Shown in pieces: positions 8,858 through 18,900 of a stretch of DNA of 64,000 nucleotides. The notes under the pieces are model-generated. The model saw only the letters and a list, made by a program, of their open reading frames with translations. It was not told where the DNA came from and made no database searches. This DNA is from Clostridiales bacterium GWF2_38_85 (GTDB lineage: Bacteria > Bacillota > Clostridia > Oscillospirales > CAG-382). The translations under genes and the position numbers were made by a program. Each line of letters opens with the position of its first letter. Within the stretch, counting starts at the first letter, position 1. Location: contig MGOY01000032.1 of assembly GCA_001797275.1 (NCBI GenBank), forward strand, positions 62,001-126,000, read 5' to 3'.

Positions 8858-10507
8858 ATGGAAGAAACAAATAATTTTTTATATGAAATAATAGATTCCG
8901 ATCTTGAAAAAGACAGGGTAGTTGAAATTCACACACGTTTTCCGCCTGAACCTAATGGTTATCTTCATATCGGAAGCGCAAAAGCTATATATATAAACTA
9001 CACTGCCGCAAAAAAATACGGCGGTAAATTCAATCTAAGATATGATGATACTAACCCGAGTAAAGAAGATGATGAGTATGTAAATTCTATTTACGAAGAT
9101 ATTATGTGGCTTGGCGCCGAACCAAACGGTGGTATTTTTTATGGATCTGATTATTTCGACAAATGTTACGAGTATGCGATTCTGCTTATAAATAAAGGCT
9201 TAGCATATGTCTGCAACCTCGATGCTGATCAGCTTCGCGAATACCGCGGTACACTTACTGAACCAGGTAAAGACAGCCCCTACCGCAGCAGAAGCATAGA
9301 AGAAAACCTTAAATTATTTGAACGTATGAAAAACGGCGAATTACCGAATGGTTATTGCACTTTACGTGCAAAAATAGATATGACACATCCGAATATGAAT
9401 ATGCGTGATCCTGCGATATATAGGATATTGCATATGCCGCATCATAGACAGGGCAGCAAGTGGTGTATATATCCCCTGTACGATTATGCACACCCGATTC
9501 AGGATGCTCTTGAAGGAATCACCCATTCGATGTGTTCTATTGAATTTGAGAATCATAGACCCTTATATGACTGGGTTGTTAATAACATAGATTTTGAAAA
9601 AAAGCCGCATCAATATGAGTTTGCAAGACTTAATGTAACAAATACAGTAATGTCAAAAAGATATTTAAGAAAGTTGGTTGAAACCAAGATTGTTGACGGA
9701 TGGGATGATCCAAGAATGCCTACAATCTGTGGGTTGAGACGCAGAGGCTACACTTCGGCATCAATATTTAAATTTGTTGAGCTTGCGGGTATTGCAAAAA
9801 ATTATAGTATTGTGGACATTTCATTGCTTGAGCATTGTATAAGAGATGAAATGAACATGTCAGCGGAAAGGCGAATTGCTGTAATTGATCCTGTAAAGGT
9901 TATAATCGAGAATTATCCTGAAGACAATGTTGAATATTTTAATATATCAAACAACCCAAATAATCCTGAAGCAGGCGAAAGACAGGTAGCGTTTACCCGT
10001 GAAATATATATTGACCGTAGTGACTTTTCAGATAGTCCTCCACCAAAATATTTCAGGTTAAAACCTGATGGTGAAGTCAGACTGATGGGAGCTTATATAA
10101 TTAAATATAAAGACACGAAGCATGATGATGCCGGAAATCTGGCTGAGATAATATGTACTGCCGATCTTGAAAGCGGTAATAAGAATCCTGTTGATGGTCG
10201 GAAAGTAAAGGGTACAATTCATTGGGTTTCAACATCAATTAACACAAAAGCGAATATTGTTATGTATGATAAACTTTTTAGTATCGATAATACTAACGAT
10301 ATCGAAGAAGACAAGTCATACGATGATTATTTAAATCCCGATTCTGTAAAGAAATTTAATAATTGTTATCTTGAAAAATCATTAGAAGATGCGAAACCGG
10401 GTGATAAGTTCCAGCTTGTCAGAGTGGGTTATTTCTGCAAAGATATAAAAATGTTTAACACCTTTAACCTTACTGTTGAACTGAGGGATTCAAAACCGAC
10501 AAAATAA
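8858..10507 (+). CDS. glnS: Glutaminyl-tRNA synthetase (glnS)
   Basis: Charges tRNA-Gln directly. The HIGH-type motif is PPEPNGYLHIGS (about 29-40) and the KMSKS-type loop reads VMSKR at about residue 263, the usual GlnS form. The C-terminal half is the beta-barrel anticodon-binding region. I chose ATG at 8858 (549 residues) over an in-frame GTG at 8846, because GGAGG lies between the two and serves the ATG. Direct glutaminylation by GlnS coexists in many Clostridia with the amidotransferase route; GatCAB is not in this window. The leader can sequester the ribosome binding site (see 8763-8857). Confidence 0.95.
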   Translation: MEETNNFLYEIIDSDLEKDRVVEIHTRFPPEPNGYLHIGSAKAIYINYTAAKKYGGKFNLRYDDTNPSKEDDEYVNSIYEDIMWLGAEPNGGIFYGSDYFDKCYEYAILLINKGLAYVCNLDADQLREYRGTLTEPGKDSPYRSRSIEENLKLFERMKNGELPNGYCTLRAKIDMTHPNMNMRDPAIYRILHMPHHRQGSKWCIYPLYDYAHPIQDALEGITHSMCSIEFENHRPLYDWVVNNIDFEKKPHQYEFARLNVTNTVMSKRYLRKLVETKIVDGWDDPRMPTICGLRRRGYTSASIFKFVELAGIAKNYSIVDISLLEHCIRDEMNMSAERRIAVIDPVKVIIENYPEDNVEYFNISNNPNNPEAGERQVAFTREIYIDRSDFSDSPPPKYFRLKPDGEVRLMGAYIIKYKDTKHDDAGNLAEIICTADLESGNKNPVDGRKVKGTIHWVSTSINTKANIVMYDKLFSIDNTNDIEEDKSYDDYLNPDSVKKFNNCYLEKSLEDAKPGDKFQLVRVGYFCKDIKMFNTFNLTVELRDSKPTK

Positions 10508-10545
10508 TATAAAAATAGCAGGATTATTTATCTTGCTATTTTTAT
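10507..10545 (+). terminator. Possible terminator after glnS
   Basis: A hairpin with arms near 10509-10520 and 10534-10545 (AAAATAGCA against TGCTATTTT) sits just after the glnS stop. The stem is AT-rich and the U-run is part of the stem, so termination may be weak. Confidence 0.4.
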
Positions 10546-10547
10546 AT

Positions 10548-10576
10548 TTGACAAAAGCTATACTTATGTATATAAT
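10548..10576 (+). promoter_or_regulatory. Consensus promoter for the GGEEF gene
   Basis: TTGACA (10548-10553), 17 nt, TATAAT (10571-10576): a perfect consensus match. It lies inside the longest possible reading frame of the next gene, so that gene must start downstream, at about 10608. Confidence 0.85.
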
Positions 10577-10607
10577 ATTTATATTAAATTTGAAAGAAAG
10601 AAATATA

Positions 10608-11765
10608 GTGATAAAAGAATTTTTCATCCCTTATATAGAAAATGATTATGAAAATGCTTTTCAAATCGAAACATTAAAAGAAAATATTTTCAGAATAAAG
10701 ATACTCGCAAACTTAGTCATTTCTTTTGAAATAATTTTAGCATTGGTCGATATTGTTACAGCATACTTAAAAGCTGATAACAGGTTCAGGTTTGATCAAT
10801 ATCTCATTGCATATCTCATTATGATAATTATGAATTTAACTTTATTACTTTTTTTCAAAAAGTATAATCAAAAAATGACGATAAATTCACATATAATCAG
10901 AAAATTTAATTTTATAATATTGTCTTATATCACATTTATGTTATGCTGGGGAAGTGTCGTATCATTATTAGACCAAAAGTTATATGGACATTTAATGACA
11001 TATATGGTAAATCTGATAATTGTTTCAGTTTTGTTCTACTTAGAACTGAAAAAATATATTATACCATATGCTATATCAGCTTTAATATTATTAATAGGAT
11101 TGCCTTTTTATCAACAATCGTTTGACGTGTTAATCGGTCATTATATAAATTTAATTATTTTTTCTTTATTAGCATTTGTTTGCTCAAGAATAATTTATTT
11201 TAAATCTTGCGAAGATTTTAAGAATAAAATATTACTTGAAACAACAAGAGCAGAATTGGAACGATTATCCTATTCTGACGAATTAACTTTATTGCCGAAC
11301 AGAAGAAGCTATAATTTATATATAGAAAAAAATTATGTTACAAATTTAGAACATGGAATTACTATAACGGCTATGATGATTGATATCGATTATTTCAAGC
11401 AATATAATGATAATTATGGTCATTTCAATGGTGATACAGTATTACAGTCTGTGGCAACGCAATTAAATATTATTGTAGAGAAATACGGCGGTTTTGCTTC
11501 AAGAATCGGAGGAGAAGAATTTATATATATATTAGAGAACAGTAATAATAAGAAAGCGTATGAAATAGCCGAAGCATTAAGAAAGGCTATTTATAATTTA
11601 AAAATTTCGCATTGTTACAGCACATATATATATCTTACTATCAGTATAGGTGTTTCAATAATGCAGCTTACGGGAAAAGATGATATTATAAAATGTATTG
11701 AAATATCTGATAAAGCTTTATATAATGCAAAAGGCAGTGGTAGAAATAATACGGTTATTATATAA
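10608..11765 (+). CDS. Membrane-bound diguanylate cyclase (GGDEF domain)
   Basis: Predicted to make cyclic di-GMP from two GTP at the membrane. About 200 N-terminal residues form several hydrophobic segments with no recognised sensor domain; a short linker leads to the GGDEF domain. The active-site signature is GGEEF at about 301-305, and the DxD-type metal/substrate segment MIDIDYFKQYND is intact. The product-inhibition I-site (RxxD) expected a few residues before GGEEF is absent. The start is GTG at 10608, because a perfect promoter occupies the upstream part of the frame and the first ATG codons lie before its transcription start. It is transcribed alone. Confidence 0.85.
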   Translation: MIKEFFIPYIENDYENAFQIETLKENIFRIKILANLVISFEIILALVDIVTAYLKADNRFRFDQYLIAYLIMIIMNLTLLLFFKKYNQKMTINSHIIRKFNFIILSYITFMLCWGSVVSLLDQKLYGHLMTYMVNLIIVSVLFYLELKKYIIPYAISALILLIGLPFYQQSFDVLIGHYINLIIFSLLAFVCSRIIYFKSCEDFKNKILLETTRAELERLSYSDELTLLPNRRSYNLYIEKNYVTNLEHGITITAMMIDIDYFKQYNDNYGHFNGDTVLQSVATQLNIIVEKYGGFASRIGGEEFIYILENSNNKKAYEIAEALRKAIYNLKISHCYSTYIYLTISIGVSIMQLTGKDDIIKCIEISDKALYNAKGSGRNNTVII

Positions 11766-11775
11766 CTACATAAAG

Positions 11776-11804
11776 AAAGAGCTGCATATAAACAGCTCTT
11801 TTTC
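11776..11804 (+). terminator. Bidirectional terminator between GGEEF gene and ppdK
   Basis: Perfect 8-bp stem AAGAGCTG (11777-11784) and CAGCTCTT (11793-11800), flanked by A-rich and T-rich tracts on both sides. It can end transcription from both convergent genes. Confidence 0.85.
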
Positions 11805-11819
11805 ATGGAAATTATAATT

Positions 11820-14444
11820 TTATTTTACACTCTTAATAGAAGCTTGTGCTGCTGCAAGACGTGCTATCGGAACTCTGAACGGTGAACAGGATACATAGTT
11901 CAATCCAACCTCATGACAGAACTCAACTGATGAAGGATCACCGCCATGCTCACCGCATATACCAAGCTTGATATTAGGTCTTGCTGCTTTACCTGAAGCA
12001 GCAGCCATTTTTATTAACTTGCCAACACCGTTTCTGTCAAGCCTTGCAAACGGATCGCTTTCAAAAATCTTCTTTTCGTAATAGTCGTTCAGGAACTTAC
12101 CAGCATCATCACGAGAGAAACCGAATGTCATTTGTGTTAAATCGTTTGTACCGAAAGAAAAGAATTCTGCTTCTGTTGCAATTTCATCAGCACAAAGCGC
12201 AGCTCTTGGTATTTCAATCATCGTGCCGATCTTGTATTCAAGTTTCACGTTATTTTGATCAATAACGGTATCAGCGGTGTTCTTGATTATTGATTTTACA
12301 TACTTTAATTCATTTATATCACAAACCAGCGGTATCATTATTTCAGGGATTATATTCATACCTTGCTTGTTTACATTTATAGCAGCTTCGATAATTGCGC
12401 GAGTCTGCATTTCAGCAATTTCGGGATATGATACTGCAAGTCTGCATCCTCTGTGTCCCATCATTGGGTTGAACTCATGCAGATATGCTATTGTATCTTT
12501 CAGATGTACCAGATCGATATTCATTTCCTTTGCCAAAGCAGCGATGTCATCTTCTTCTGTTGGAAGAAATTCATGAAGCGGTGGGTCAAGAAGTCGAATT
12601 GTAACAGGGAAACCTTTCATCTCGCGGAACAGACCTTCGAAATCACCTCTTTGTATGGGAAGCAATTTATTGAGAGCGGTAATTCTTTGTTCCCTCGTTT
12701 CTGAAACAATCATTTCTCTCACTGCAGCAATTCTGTCTGCTTCAAAGAACATATGCTCAGTGCGGCAAAGTCCGATGCCTTCTGCACCAAATTTTATTGC
12801 TTGAATTGCATCCTTTGGTGAATCAGCATTAGCTCTGACTTTAAGCTTACGCTTATCATCAGCCCATTTCATAAACCTTTCGAAATAGCCTGAAATAACG
12901 GCATCAACTGTTTTGACCTGTCCAAGATAAACAAGTCCGGTTGAACCATCAAGAGATATATAATCACCTTCGTTTATTTTCAAGTCATCTATCATACAGC
13001 ATTTTGTTTCATCATGCATAGTTATATCTCCGCAGCCTGCAACACAGCATCTGCCCATACCGCGTGCAACAACAGCAGCATGCGAAGTCATACCACCGCG
13101 TACAGTAAGAATACCTTCCGAAACGAACATTCCTTCAATATCCTCCGGTGAGGTTTCAAGTCTGACAAGAATAACCTTTTCATCTCTTGAAACTGCTTTC
13201 TTCGCATCTTCAGCAGTAAAATAAACTTTTCCGCAAGCAGCTCCGGGAGAAGCATTTAGACCTTTGGCAATGGATTTTGCAGATACAAGAGCGGATTTTT
13301 CAAATTGAGGATGTAATAAAGAGTCAAGTTGTTTTGGTTCAACTTTCATAATTGCCTGATCAATTGTAAGTCTTCCTTCGTCAACAAGATCTACTGCGAT
13401 TTTCAAAGCAGCAGCAGCTGTTCTCTTGCCGTTTCTTGTCTGCAACATATATAGCTTGCTGTTTTCAATAGTAAATTCCATATCCTGCATATCATGATAA
13501 TGCTGTTCAAGATTGTTCGAAATTTTAACGAATTGATTGTATGCTTCCGGCATTATTTTTGCAAGTTCTGAAATAGGTTGAGGAGTTCTTATTCCGGCAA
13601 CAACATCCTCGCCTTGGGCATTCATAAGAAATTCCCCATATAATTTTTTCTCTCCGGTCGATGGATCACGAGTAAATGCAACACCAGTACCGCTTGTATT
13701 GCCCATATTGCCGAAAACCATGGATTGTACACTAACTGCAGTGCCCCATGTCGACGGAATATCGTTCATTCTTCTGTATATAATAGCGCGTGGATTGTTC
13801 CATGAACGGAATACAGCTTTTATTGATTCAAAAAGTTGAGCTTCAGGATCAGAAGGGAAATCAAAGCCTTTTTGATCTTTAAAATAATTTTTAAATTTAA
13901 CTACAAGCTCTTTCATATCAACTGCGGATAAGTCCAAGTCAAGCTTTATTCCTTTTTTTTCTTTGATTTCATCAATGATTTTTTCGAAGTTGCTTTTTGG
14001 CAGTTCCATAACAACATCGGAAAACATTTGAATAAATCTGCGATATGAATCATATGCAAAGCGTTCGTTGTTAACCAATTTTGCGAGACCTTCAACAACT
14101 TCATCATTTAAACCTAAATTTAGGATGGTATCCATCATACCGGGCATAGATGCTCTTGCTCCCGAACGAACCGAAACTAATAACGGATTATTCGTATCAC
14201 CGAACTTCTTACCTGTGATTTCTTCCATCCTGATAACATATTTCTTTATTTCTTCAATTATTTTATCAGTAATTACTTCACCATCATCATAATATTTTAT
14301 GCAAGCTTCTGTGGTTATAGTGAATCCTTGCGGTACCGGCATGCCTAATACAGTCATTTCTGCTAAATTGGCACCTTTTCCGCCGAGAAGCTCACGCATG
14401 CTTCCATTACCCTCGAAAAAAAGATAAACATATTTTTTGTTCAT
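11820..14444 (-). CDS. ppdK: Pyruvate, phosphate dikinase (ppdK)
   Basis: Interconverts pyruvate, ATP and phosphate with PEP, AMP and pyrophosphate; common in anaerobic Clostridia, where it can work in glycolysis or PEP formation. At 874 residues it is full length. It has an N-terminal nucleotide-binding domain beginning with GGKGANLAEM, a central swivelling domain with the phosphorylated histidine in GGMTSHAAVVARGMG (about 454), and a C-terminal PEP/pyruvate barrel with CGEHGGDPSSVEFC. An AGGAGG ribosome binding site precedes the ATG. It is monocistronic between a shared terminator and its own upstream region. No regulatory dikinase-kinase gene is visible nearby. Confidence 0.97.
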   Translation of the reverse strand: MNKKYVYLFFEGNGSMRELLGGKGANLAEMTVLGMPVPQGFTITTEACIKYYDDGEVITDKIIEEIKKYVIRMEEITGKKFGDTNNPLLVSVRSGARASMPGMMDTILNLGLNDEVVEGLAKLVNNERFAYDSYRRFIQMFSDVVMELPKSNFEKIIDEIKEKKGIKLDLDLSAVDMKELVVKFKNYFKDQKGFDFPSDPEAQLFESIKAVFRSWNNPRAIIYRRMNDIPSTWGTAVSVQSMVFGNMGNTSGTGVAFTRDPSTGEKKLYGEFLMNAQGEDVVAGIRTPQPISELAKIMPEAYNQFVKISNNLEQHYHDMQDMEFTIENSKLYMLQTRNGKRTAAAALKIAVDLVDEGRLTIDQAIMKVEPKQLDSLLHPQFEKSALVSAKSIAKGLNASPGAACGKVYFTAEDAKKAVSRDEKVILVRLETSPEDIEGMFVSEGILTVRGGMTSHAAVVARGMGRCCVAGCGDITMHDETKCCMIDDLKINEGDYISLDGSTGLVYLGQVKTVDAVISGYFERFMKWADDKRKLKVRANADSPKDAIQAIKFGAEGIGLCRTEHMFFEADRIAAVREMIVSETREQRITALNKLLPIQRGDFEGLFREMKGFPVTIRLLDPPLHEFLPTEEDDIAALAKEMNIDLVHLKDTIAYLHEFNPMMGHRGCRLAVSYPEIAEMQTRAIIEAAINVNKQGMNIIPEIMIPLVCDINELKYVKSIIKNTADTVIDQNNVKLEYKIGTMIEIPRAALCADEIATEAEFFSFGTNDLTQMTFGFSRDDAGKFLNDYYEKKIFESDPFARLDRNGVGKLIKMAAASGKAARPNIKLGICGEHGGDPSSVEFCHEVGLNYVSCSPFRVPIARLAAAQASIKSVK

Positions 14445-14481
14445 ATTTAACCTCCTGAAATATTTTTTATTAATTTTCTTA

Positions 14482-14511
14482 TTTATAGTACACTATAACA
14501 TATTTAATCAA
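14482..14511 (-). promoter_or_regulatory. Candidate promoter for ppdK
   Basis: On the minus strand TTGATT (14511-14506), 18 nt, TATAAA (14487-14482). A 16-nt perfect palindrome (AAAAACTATAGTTTTT, 14513-14528) lies directly upstream of the -35 box and might be an operator; that is speculation. Confidence 0.5.
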
Positions 14512-14593
14512 AAAAAACTATAGTTTTTAGTATAAATTTATTATATATAATATGTTAAATATTAGTTTGCAAGTCATATATGCAGAAAATCAA

Positions 14594-14622
14594 TTGACAT
14601 TTATTTTTTTTTGTGTTAAAAT
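14594..14622 (+). promoter_or_regulatory. Promoter for pth-mfd
   Basis: TTGACA (14594-14599), 17 nt, TAAAAT (14617-14622), located 75 nt before pth. Confidence 0.7.
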
Positions 14623-14696
14623 AAAAAAAATATTTTCTTATTTTAAAATTTAAATAATTGAGATATATTGCTTATTGCGGAAGGCTTTTGATATAA

Positions 14697-15302
14697 ATGA
14701 GTATTTTAAATAACAGTGTAGATTTTATTGTTGCCGGTCTCGGTAACCAAGGAATTCAATATAATAACACACGACACAATGTTGGATTTATGTTTATAAA
14801 TTATATTGAAAAGAAAATAAATATAAAAGTAAATAGAATAAAACATTTTTCCTTGTCTGCAAAAGTAAATATAAATGATAAAAAAATAATTATATTAAAA
14901 CCACAGACTTATATGAATGATTCTGGACGCGCAATTCTTGATGCTTCACATTATTACAAGATCCCAATTAACAAGATATTAATTATATATGATGATATAA
15001 CCTTACCAGTGGGAAGTATTCGAATAAGAAAAAAAGGCTCTTCAGGTGGTCATAAAGGTATAAAATCTATAATTGAATATATTGGCTCTGATGAATTTCC
15101 AAGAATAAAAATTGGAGTTGGAAGTCCAAACAATCCCGAACATGAACTTGCAAACTATGTCGTAAGTAGTATATCAGATAAAGAACATAAAATGATTGAA
15201 GCAACATTCGCTGATATATACGATGCAGTTCAAATGATTTTCGATGGTAACATTGAGACGGCAATGAATAAGTATAATAAAAGAGGAATTGGTTCTGATT
15301 AA
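14697..15302 (+). CDS. pth: Peptidyl-tRNA hydrolase (pth)
   Basis: Releases tRNA from prematurely dropped peptidyl-tRNA. The 201 residues carry the family signature VAGLGNQGIQYNNTRHNVGF near the N-terminus, including the catalytic His, then KPQTYMNDSG and a GSSGGHKGIKSI segment. It lies 30 nt before mfd, the standard pth-mfd order of Firmicutes. The ribosome binding site is weak (GGAAGG about 14 nt before the ATG). Confidence 0.95.
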   Translation: MSILNNSVDFIVAGLGNQGIQYNNTRHNVGFMFINYIEKKINIKVNRIKHFSLSAKVNINDKKIIILKPQTYMNDSGRAILDASHYYKIPINKILIIYDDITLPVGSIRIRKKGSSGGHKGIKSIIEYIGSDEFPRIKIGVGSPNNPEHELANYVVSSISDKEHKMIEATFADIYDAVQMIFDGNIETAMNKYNKRGIGSD

Positions 15303-15332
15303 AAATAAATATAACTCACCAAGGAACAAAAA

Positions 15333-18300
15333 ATGAATATTATTACTGAAGCTTTTAAAAACGTAGCCGAGTTCAACTCGGCTGTTTTAGCGTGTAAAAA
15401 AAACATAGCAATTCAAGTTACCGGTGTATGCGGCTTTGCACATACTGCATTTTGTGCTGCTCTTTACGAAGAGACATACAAGAAACAGCTGATAATTTTA
15501 GAAAATGAAAAAGATGCATATAAAATAGCGGAAGAATTTACATTTTATAGCAAAATAGCATTAGTTTTTCCAGCACGTGATTTTATCCTCGATAATATTA
15601 TGGGTTATTCAAGAGAGTGGGAATATACAAGACTGAATATCCTGATGCAGATATTGAATAATAAATACGATATTATTATCACTGTTCCTGATGCGGTTAT
15701 GCAATATACAATACCTAAAGAAATTCTTATTTCCAATACTTTAGAATTGAAAAAAGGTGAAAAAATCCCGTTGAATAGTGTTGTTCAGCGTCTTGTTAAT
15801 ATGGGTTATAATAGAGCAGAACTGGTTGAAGGGCGCGGACAATTTTCTGTCAGAGGAGGTATCATTGATATATATTCACCTCAGAATGATTACCCGGTAC
15901 GTATAGATTTTTGGGGTGATGAAATTGACTCAATTGGGAGTTTTGATCCAATAAATCAAAGAAGATTCGAAAAGCTTTCCGATACTTTATGTATACCTTC
16001 TTCCGAAGTTATAATAGATGAAAATTCACGAAACAAAATTACATTAGAAATAGACAGAATGCAAAAACATTTGACTGATGAAAAAGTAAAAAATTTATTG
16101 AACAAAGAAAAAGAAAGTTTATTAACTGAAAACAAATTTCATACAGCTGATAAGTATTTTAGCATCATATATAATAAAAAAGAAACAATTCTTGATTATC
16201 TGGATAATTTTCAGATGATAATAATAGATTCAAAACGAGTTGCTGACCGTGCAGCAGCATTCTCATGGAAATTTGAAAAAAGTCGCGAGAGTTATGCAAC
16301 CACCGGTATTCTCGATTATAAAAACTCAGACTTACAATATACTGACAGTATGTTAATACAGAAGCTCGGTAGTGCTGTATTATGTCTCGATATGTTTATT
16401 TCTTCGACTAATGTTTATAATTTTACAGAGCAATTCATGTTAAATGTACATCAGATGAATTCGTTTTCAAGTGGTATTGAAGTAATATCTGATGACATAA
16501 AAAATTATCTCAAAAATAATTATAAAATATTGATGCTGTGCGCAACTGATTACGCAGCTTCTAATCTGGTGAATATATTACTTGACATGGATTTACCGGC
16601 ATATATATTTGCAAAAAATTTATATGAAGGGAAAATTGCTGTCGCAGCATCAAACAGTACAACTCCAATTGGCGGCTTTGAACTACCTGCATCAAATTTT
16701 ATTCTTTTAACAGATGCCCAGAGTGTTAAAGGAAGATTAAAATCAAGTACACTGAGAAATATCAAAAATTCTAATACAGAAAAAATTGTCTCTTATTCAG
16801 ATTTAGCTGTTGGTGATCTTGTTGTTCATATTAATCATGGTATTGGTAAATATGAAGGTATAACAAACTTAACAGTTGCCGGTGTTTCCAAAGACTATAT
16901 CAAATTACAATATCGCGGGACAGATGTTTTGTATGTACCCTGTAATCAGCTTGATATGATCAGCAAGTTTATAGGTGGAAGCAAGGAAACACAGCCTCTT
17001 TCGAAGCTTGGTGGCATCGAATGGCAGAATGCGAAAGCAAGAGTTAAGAAAGCTGCAAAAGATATTGCAAAAGATCTTATACAATTATATGCTGAAAGAA
17101 ACCGGCAGGTGGGGTTTTCATTTTCAAAAGATGACGAATTACAGAATGAATTTGAATCGGTTTTTGAGTATATCGAGACAGACGGACAATTAAGAGCAGC
17201 AAACGAAATAAAGAAAGACATGGAAAAAAGTATTCCGATGGACAGACTTTTATGCGGCGATGTAGGTTTTGGTAAGACCGAAGTTGCATTCAGAGCAGTT
17301 TTTAAATGTGTTCGAGACAGTAAACAGTGCGCTATTCTTGTTCCGACAACTATACTTGCCTGGCAGCACTATCAAACTATGCTCGCTCGTTTCAGAGCAT
17401 TTCCGATAAAAGTCGATGTTATATCAAGATTCAAGACAAAGCAAGCACAGACTGATACATTAATCCGATTGAAAAAAGGTGAGATCGATGTTATTGTTGG
17501 TACTCACAGGTTAATTCAAAGGGATGTTATATTTAAAAATTTAGGCTTATTGATTGTAGATGAAGAACAAAGATTCGGAGTTGCTCATAAAGAGAAACTT
17601 AAGCAGCTTGCAAAGAATGTGGATGTCCTGACCTTGACAGCAACTCCCATTCCGCGAACCTTGAATATGGCTTTATCCGGAATAAGAGATATGTCTTTAC
17701 TTGAAGAAGCACCGATGGATCGTCAACCTGTCCAGACCTTCGTTCTTGAACATGATGATGTGATAATAAGCGAAGCTATTAAATCAGAACTTCGTCGCGG
17801 CGGACAGGTTTTTTACCTTCATAATAACATCGAAAGCATTTACGGTTGTGCGTCAAAACTTCAGCAAGTATTTCCAGATGCAAATATCGGAGTTGCTCAC
17901 GGTCAGATGAAAAAAGATGAGTTATCGGATATATGGGAGAGTCTTGTAGAAGGTGAAACAGATGTACTTGTTTGCACAACGATTATAGAAACCGGTGTTG
18001 ATGTACCTAATGCAAACACATTAATTATTGAAGACGCAAACAATTTCGGCTTATCACAATTGCATCAGATTCGCGGCAGAGTAGGAAGATCATATCGTAA
18101 ATCCTATGCTTATTTTACTTTCAAGCCAAATAAAATAATGACTGAAATTGCTGAAAAACGACTTGAAGCAATAAGAGAATTCACTGAATTTGGTTCCGGA
18201 TATAAAATAGCAATGCGTGATCTTGAGCTTCGGGGAGCAGGAAATATACTTGGAGTTGAGCAACATGGCAATATGGAAGCAGTGGGTTATGATCTTTATG

Positions 18301-18803
18301 TTCAGATACTTGAAGAAGCTGTACTGGAAGAGAAAGGCGAAACTATACCTGAGAAAAGAAATGCTCAAATTGATATAGCTGTTGATGCTTACATTCCGGA
18401 AAAATATATTTTTTCACCGCAGATAAGAATTGATATATATAAAAAAATTGCTTCAATAGAAAATGAAAATGATAGCGAAGATCTGAGAAATGAATTAATT
18501 GACAGATTCGGTAAAATTCCGAAGAGTGTGAGTAATTTGATTGATATTTCTCAAATCAGAAATACAGCGATAAATTTAAAATTTACTTCTATAGAACAAA
18601 CCGGGAATAAAATATTTTTATATTCTGAAAATCTTATGCAAGATGAAACTTTAGCAATAATTAAAGATAAAGATATGCGTGGTAAAATTATGCTTTCTAA
18701 TGGTACAAGAAAATATATCGCTTATAAATTAAATTCCGGTGAATCTGCTCTTGAAGCTATAAAAAGACTTTTTTTACTTTACACAAAAATATCACATAAT
18801 TAA
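15333..18803 (+). CDS. mfd: Transcription-repair coupling factor (mfd)
   Basis: ATP-dependent translocase that removes stalled RNA polymerase and recruits UvrA. It has 1156 residues, full length. Order: UvrB-like N-terminal module, RNA-polymerase-interaction domain beginning VVHINHGIGKYEGI (near 500), RecG-like motor with Walker A GDVGFGKTE (about 642), DEEQ box (about 742), motif VI QIRGRVGRS, and a C-terminal UvrA-binding regulatory domain. The start is supported by AAGGAA 8 nt upstream. A terminator-like hairpin lies within its first 20 codons (see 15365-15388). Confidence 0.97.
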   Translation: MNIITEAFKNVAEFNSAVLACKKNIAIQVTGVCGFAHTAFCAALYEETYKKQLIILENEKDAYKIAEEFTFYSKIALVFPARDFILDNIMGYSREWEYTRLNILMQILNNKYDIIITVPDAVMQYTIPKEILISNTLELKKGEKIPLNSVVQRLVNMGYNRAELVEGRGQFSVRGGIIDIYSPQNDYPVRIDFWGDEIDSIGSFDPINQRRFEKLSDTLCIPSSEVIIDENSRNKITLEIDRMQKHLTDEKVKNLLNKEKESLLTENKFHTADKYFSIIYNKKETILDYLDNFQMIIIDSKRVADRAAAFSWKFEKSRESYATTGILDYKNSDLQYTDSMLIQKLGSAVLCLDMFISSTNVYNFTEQFMLNVHQMNSFSSGIEVISDDIKNYLKNNYKILMLCATDYAASNLVNILLDMDLPAYIFAKNLYEGKIAVAASNSTTPIGGFELPASNFILLTDAQSVKGRLKSSTLRNIKNSNTEKIVSYSDLAVGDLVVHINHGIGKYEGITNLTVAGVSKDYIKLQYRGTDVLYVPCNQLDMISKFIGGSKETQPLSKLGGIEWQNAKARVKKAAKDIAKDLIQLYAERNRQVGFSFSKDDELQNEFESVFEYIETDGQLRAANEIKKDMEKSIPMDRLLCGDVGFGKTEVAFRAVFKCVRDSKQCAILVPTTILAWQHYQTMLARFRAFPIKVDVISRFKTKQAQTDTLIRLKKGEIDVIVGTHRLIQRDVIFKNLGLLIVDEEQRFGVAHKEKLKQLAKNVDVLTLTATPIPRTLNMALSGIRDMSLLEEAPMDRQPVQTFVLEHDDVIISEAIKSELRRGGQVFYLHNNIESIYGCASKLQQVFPDANIGVAHGQMKKDELSDIWESLVEGETDVLVCTTIIETGVDVPNANTLIIEDANNFGLSQLHQIRGRVGRSYRKSYAYFTFKPNKIMTEIAEKRLEAIREFTEFGSGYKIAMRDLELRGAGNILGVEQHGNMEAVGYDLYVQILEEAVLEEKGETIPEKRNAQIDIAVDAYIPEKYIFSPQIRIDIYKKIASIENENDSEDLRNELIDRFGKIPKSVSNLIDISQIRNTAINLKFTSIEQTGNKIFLYSENLMQDETLAIIKDKDMRGKIMLSNGTRKYIAYKLNSGESALEAIKRLFLLYTKISHN
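15365..15388 (+). terminator. Terminator-like hairpin inside the first codons of mfd
   Basis: AGCCGAG (15365-15371), a 5-nt loop, CTCGGCT (15377-15383), then GTTTT. It is a GC-rich perfect stem in AT-rich sequence, about 32 nt into the mfd coding region. It could attenuate pth-to-mfd transcription or affect early translation. The coding frame is uninterrupted, so any function is inferred. Confidence 0.4.
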
Positions 18804-18805
18804 TA

Positions 18806-18834
18806 TTTACAAATGACTATTTTTAGTGTATAAT
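18806..18834 (+). promoter_or_regulatory. Promoter for the parvulin-like lipoprotein gene
   Basis: TTTACA (18806-18811), 17 nt, TATAAT (18829-18834). It lies inside the longest open frame of the next gene, which therefore starts at 18901. Confidence 0.75.
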
Positions 18835-18900
18835 ACTCATGATACTTTTTTAGATGAAAATGAAAACTTTGAGTTATTCTCAATGTTTATGGAGGAAATA

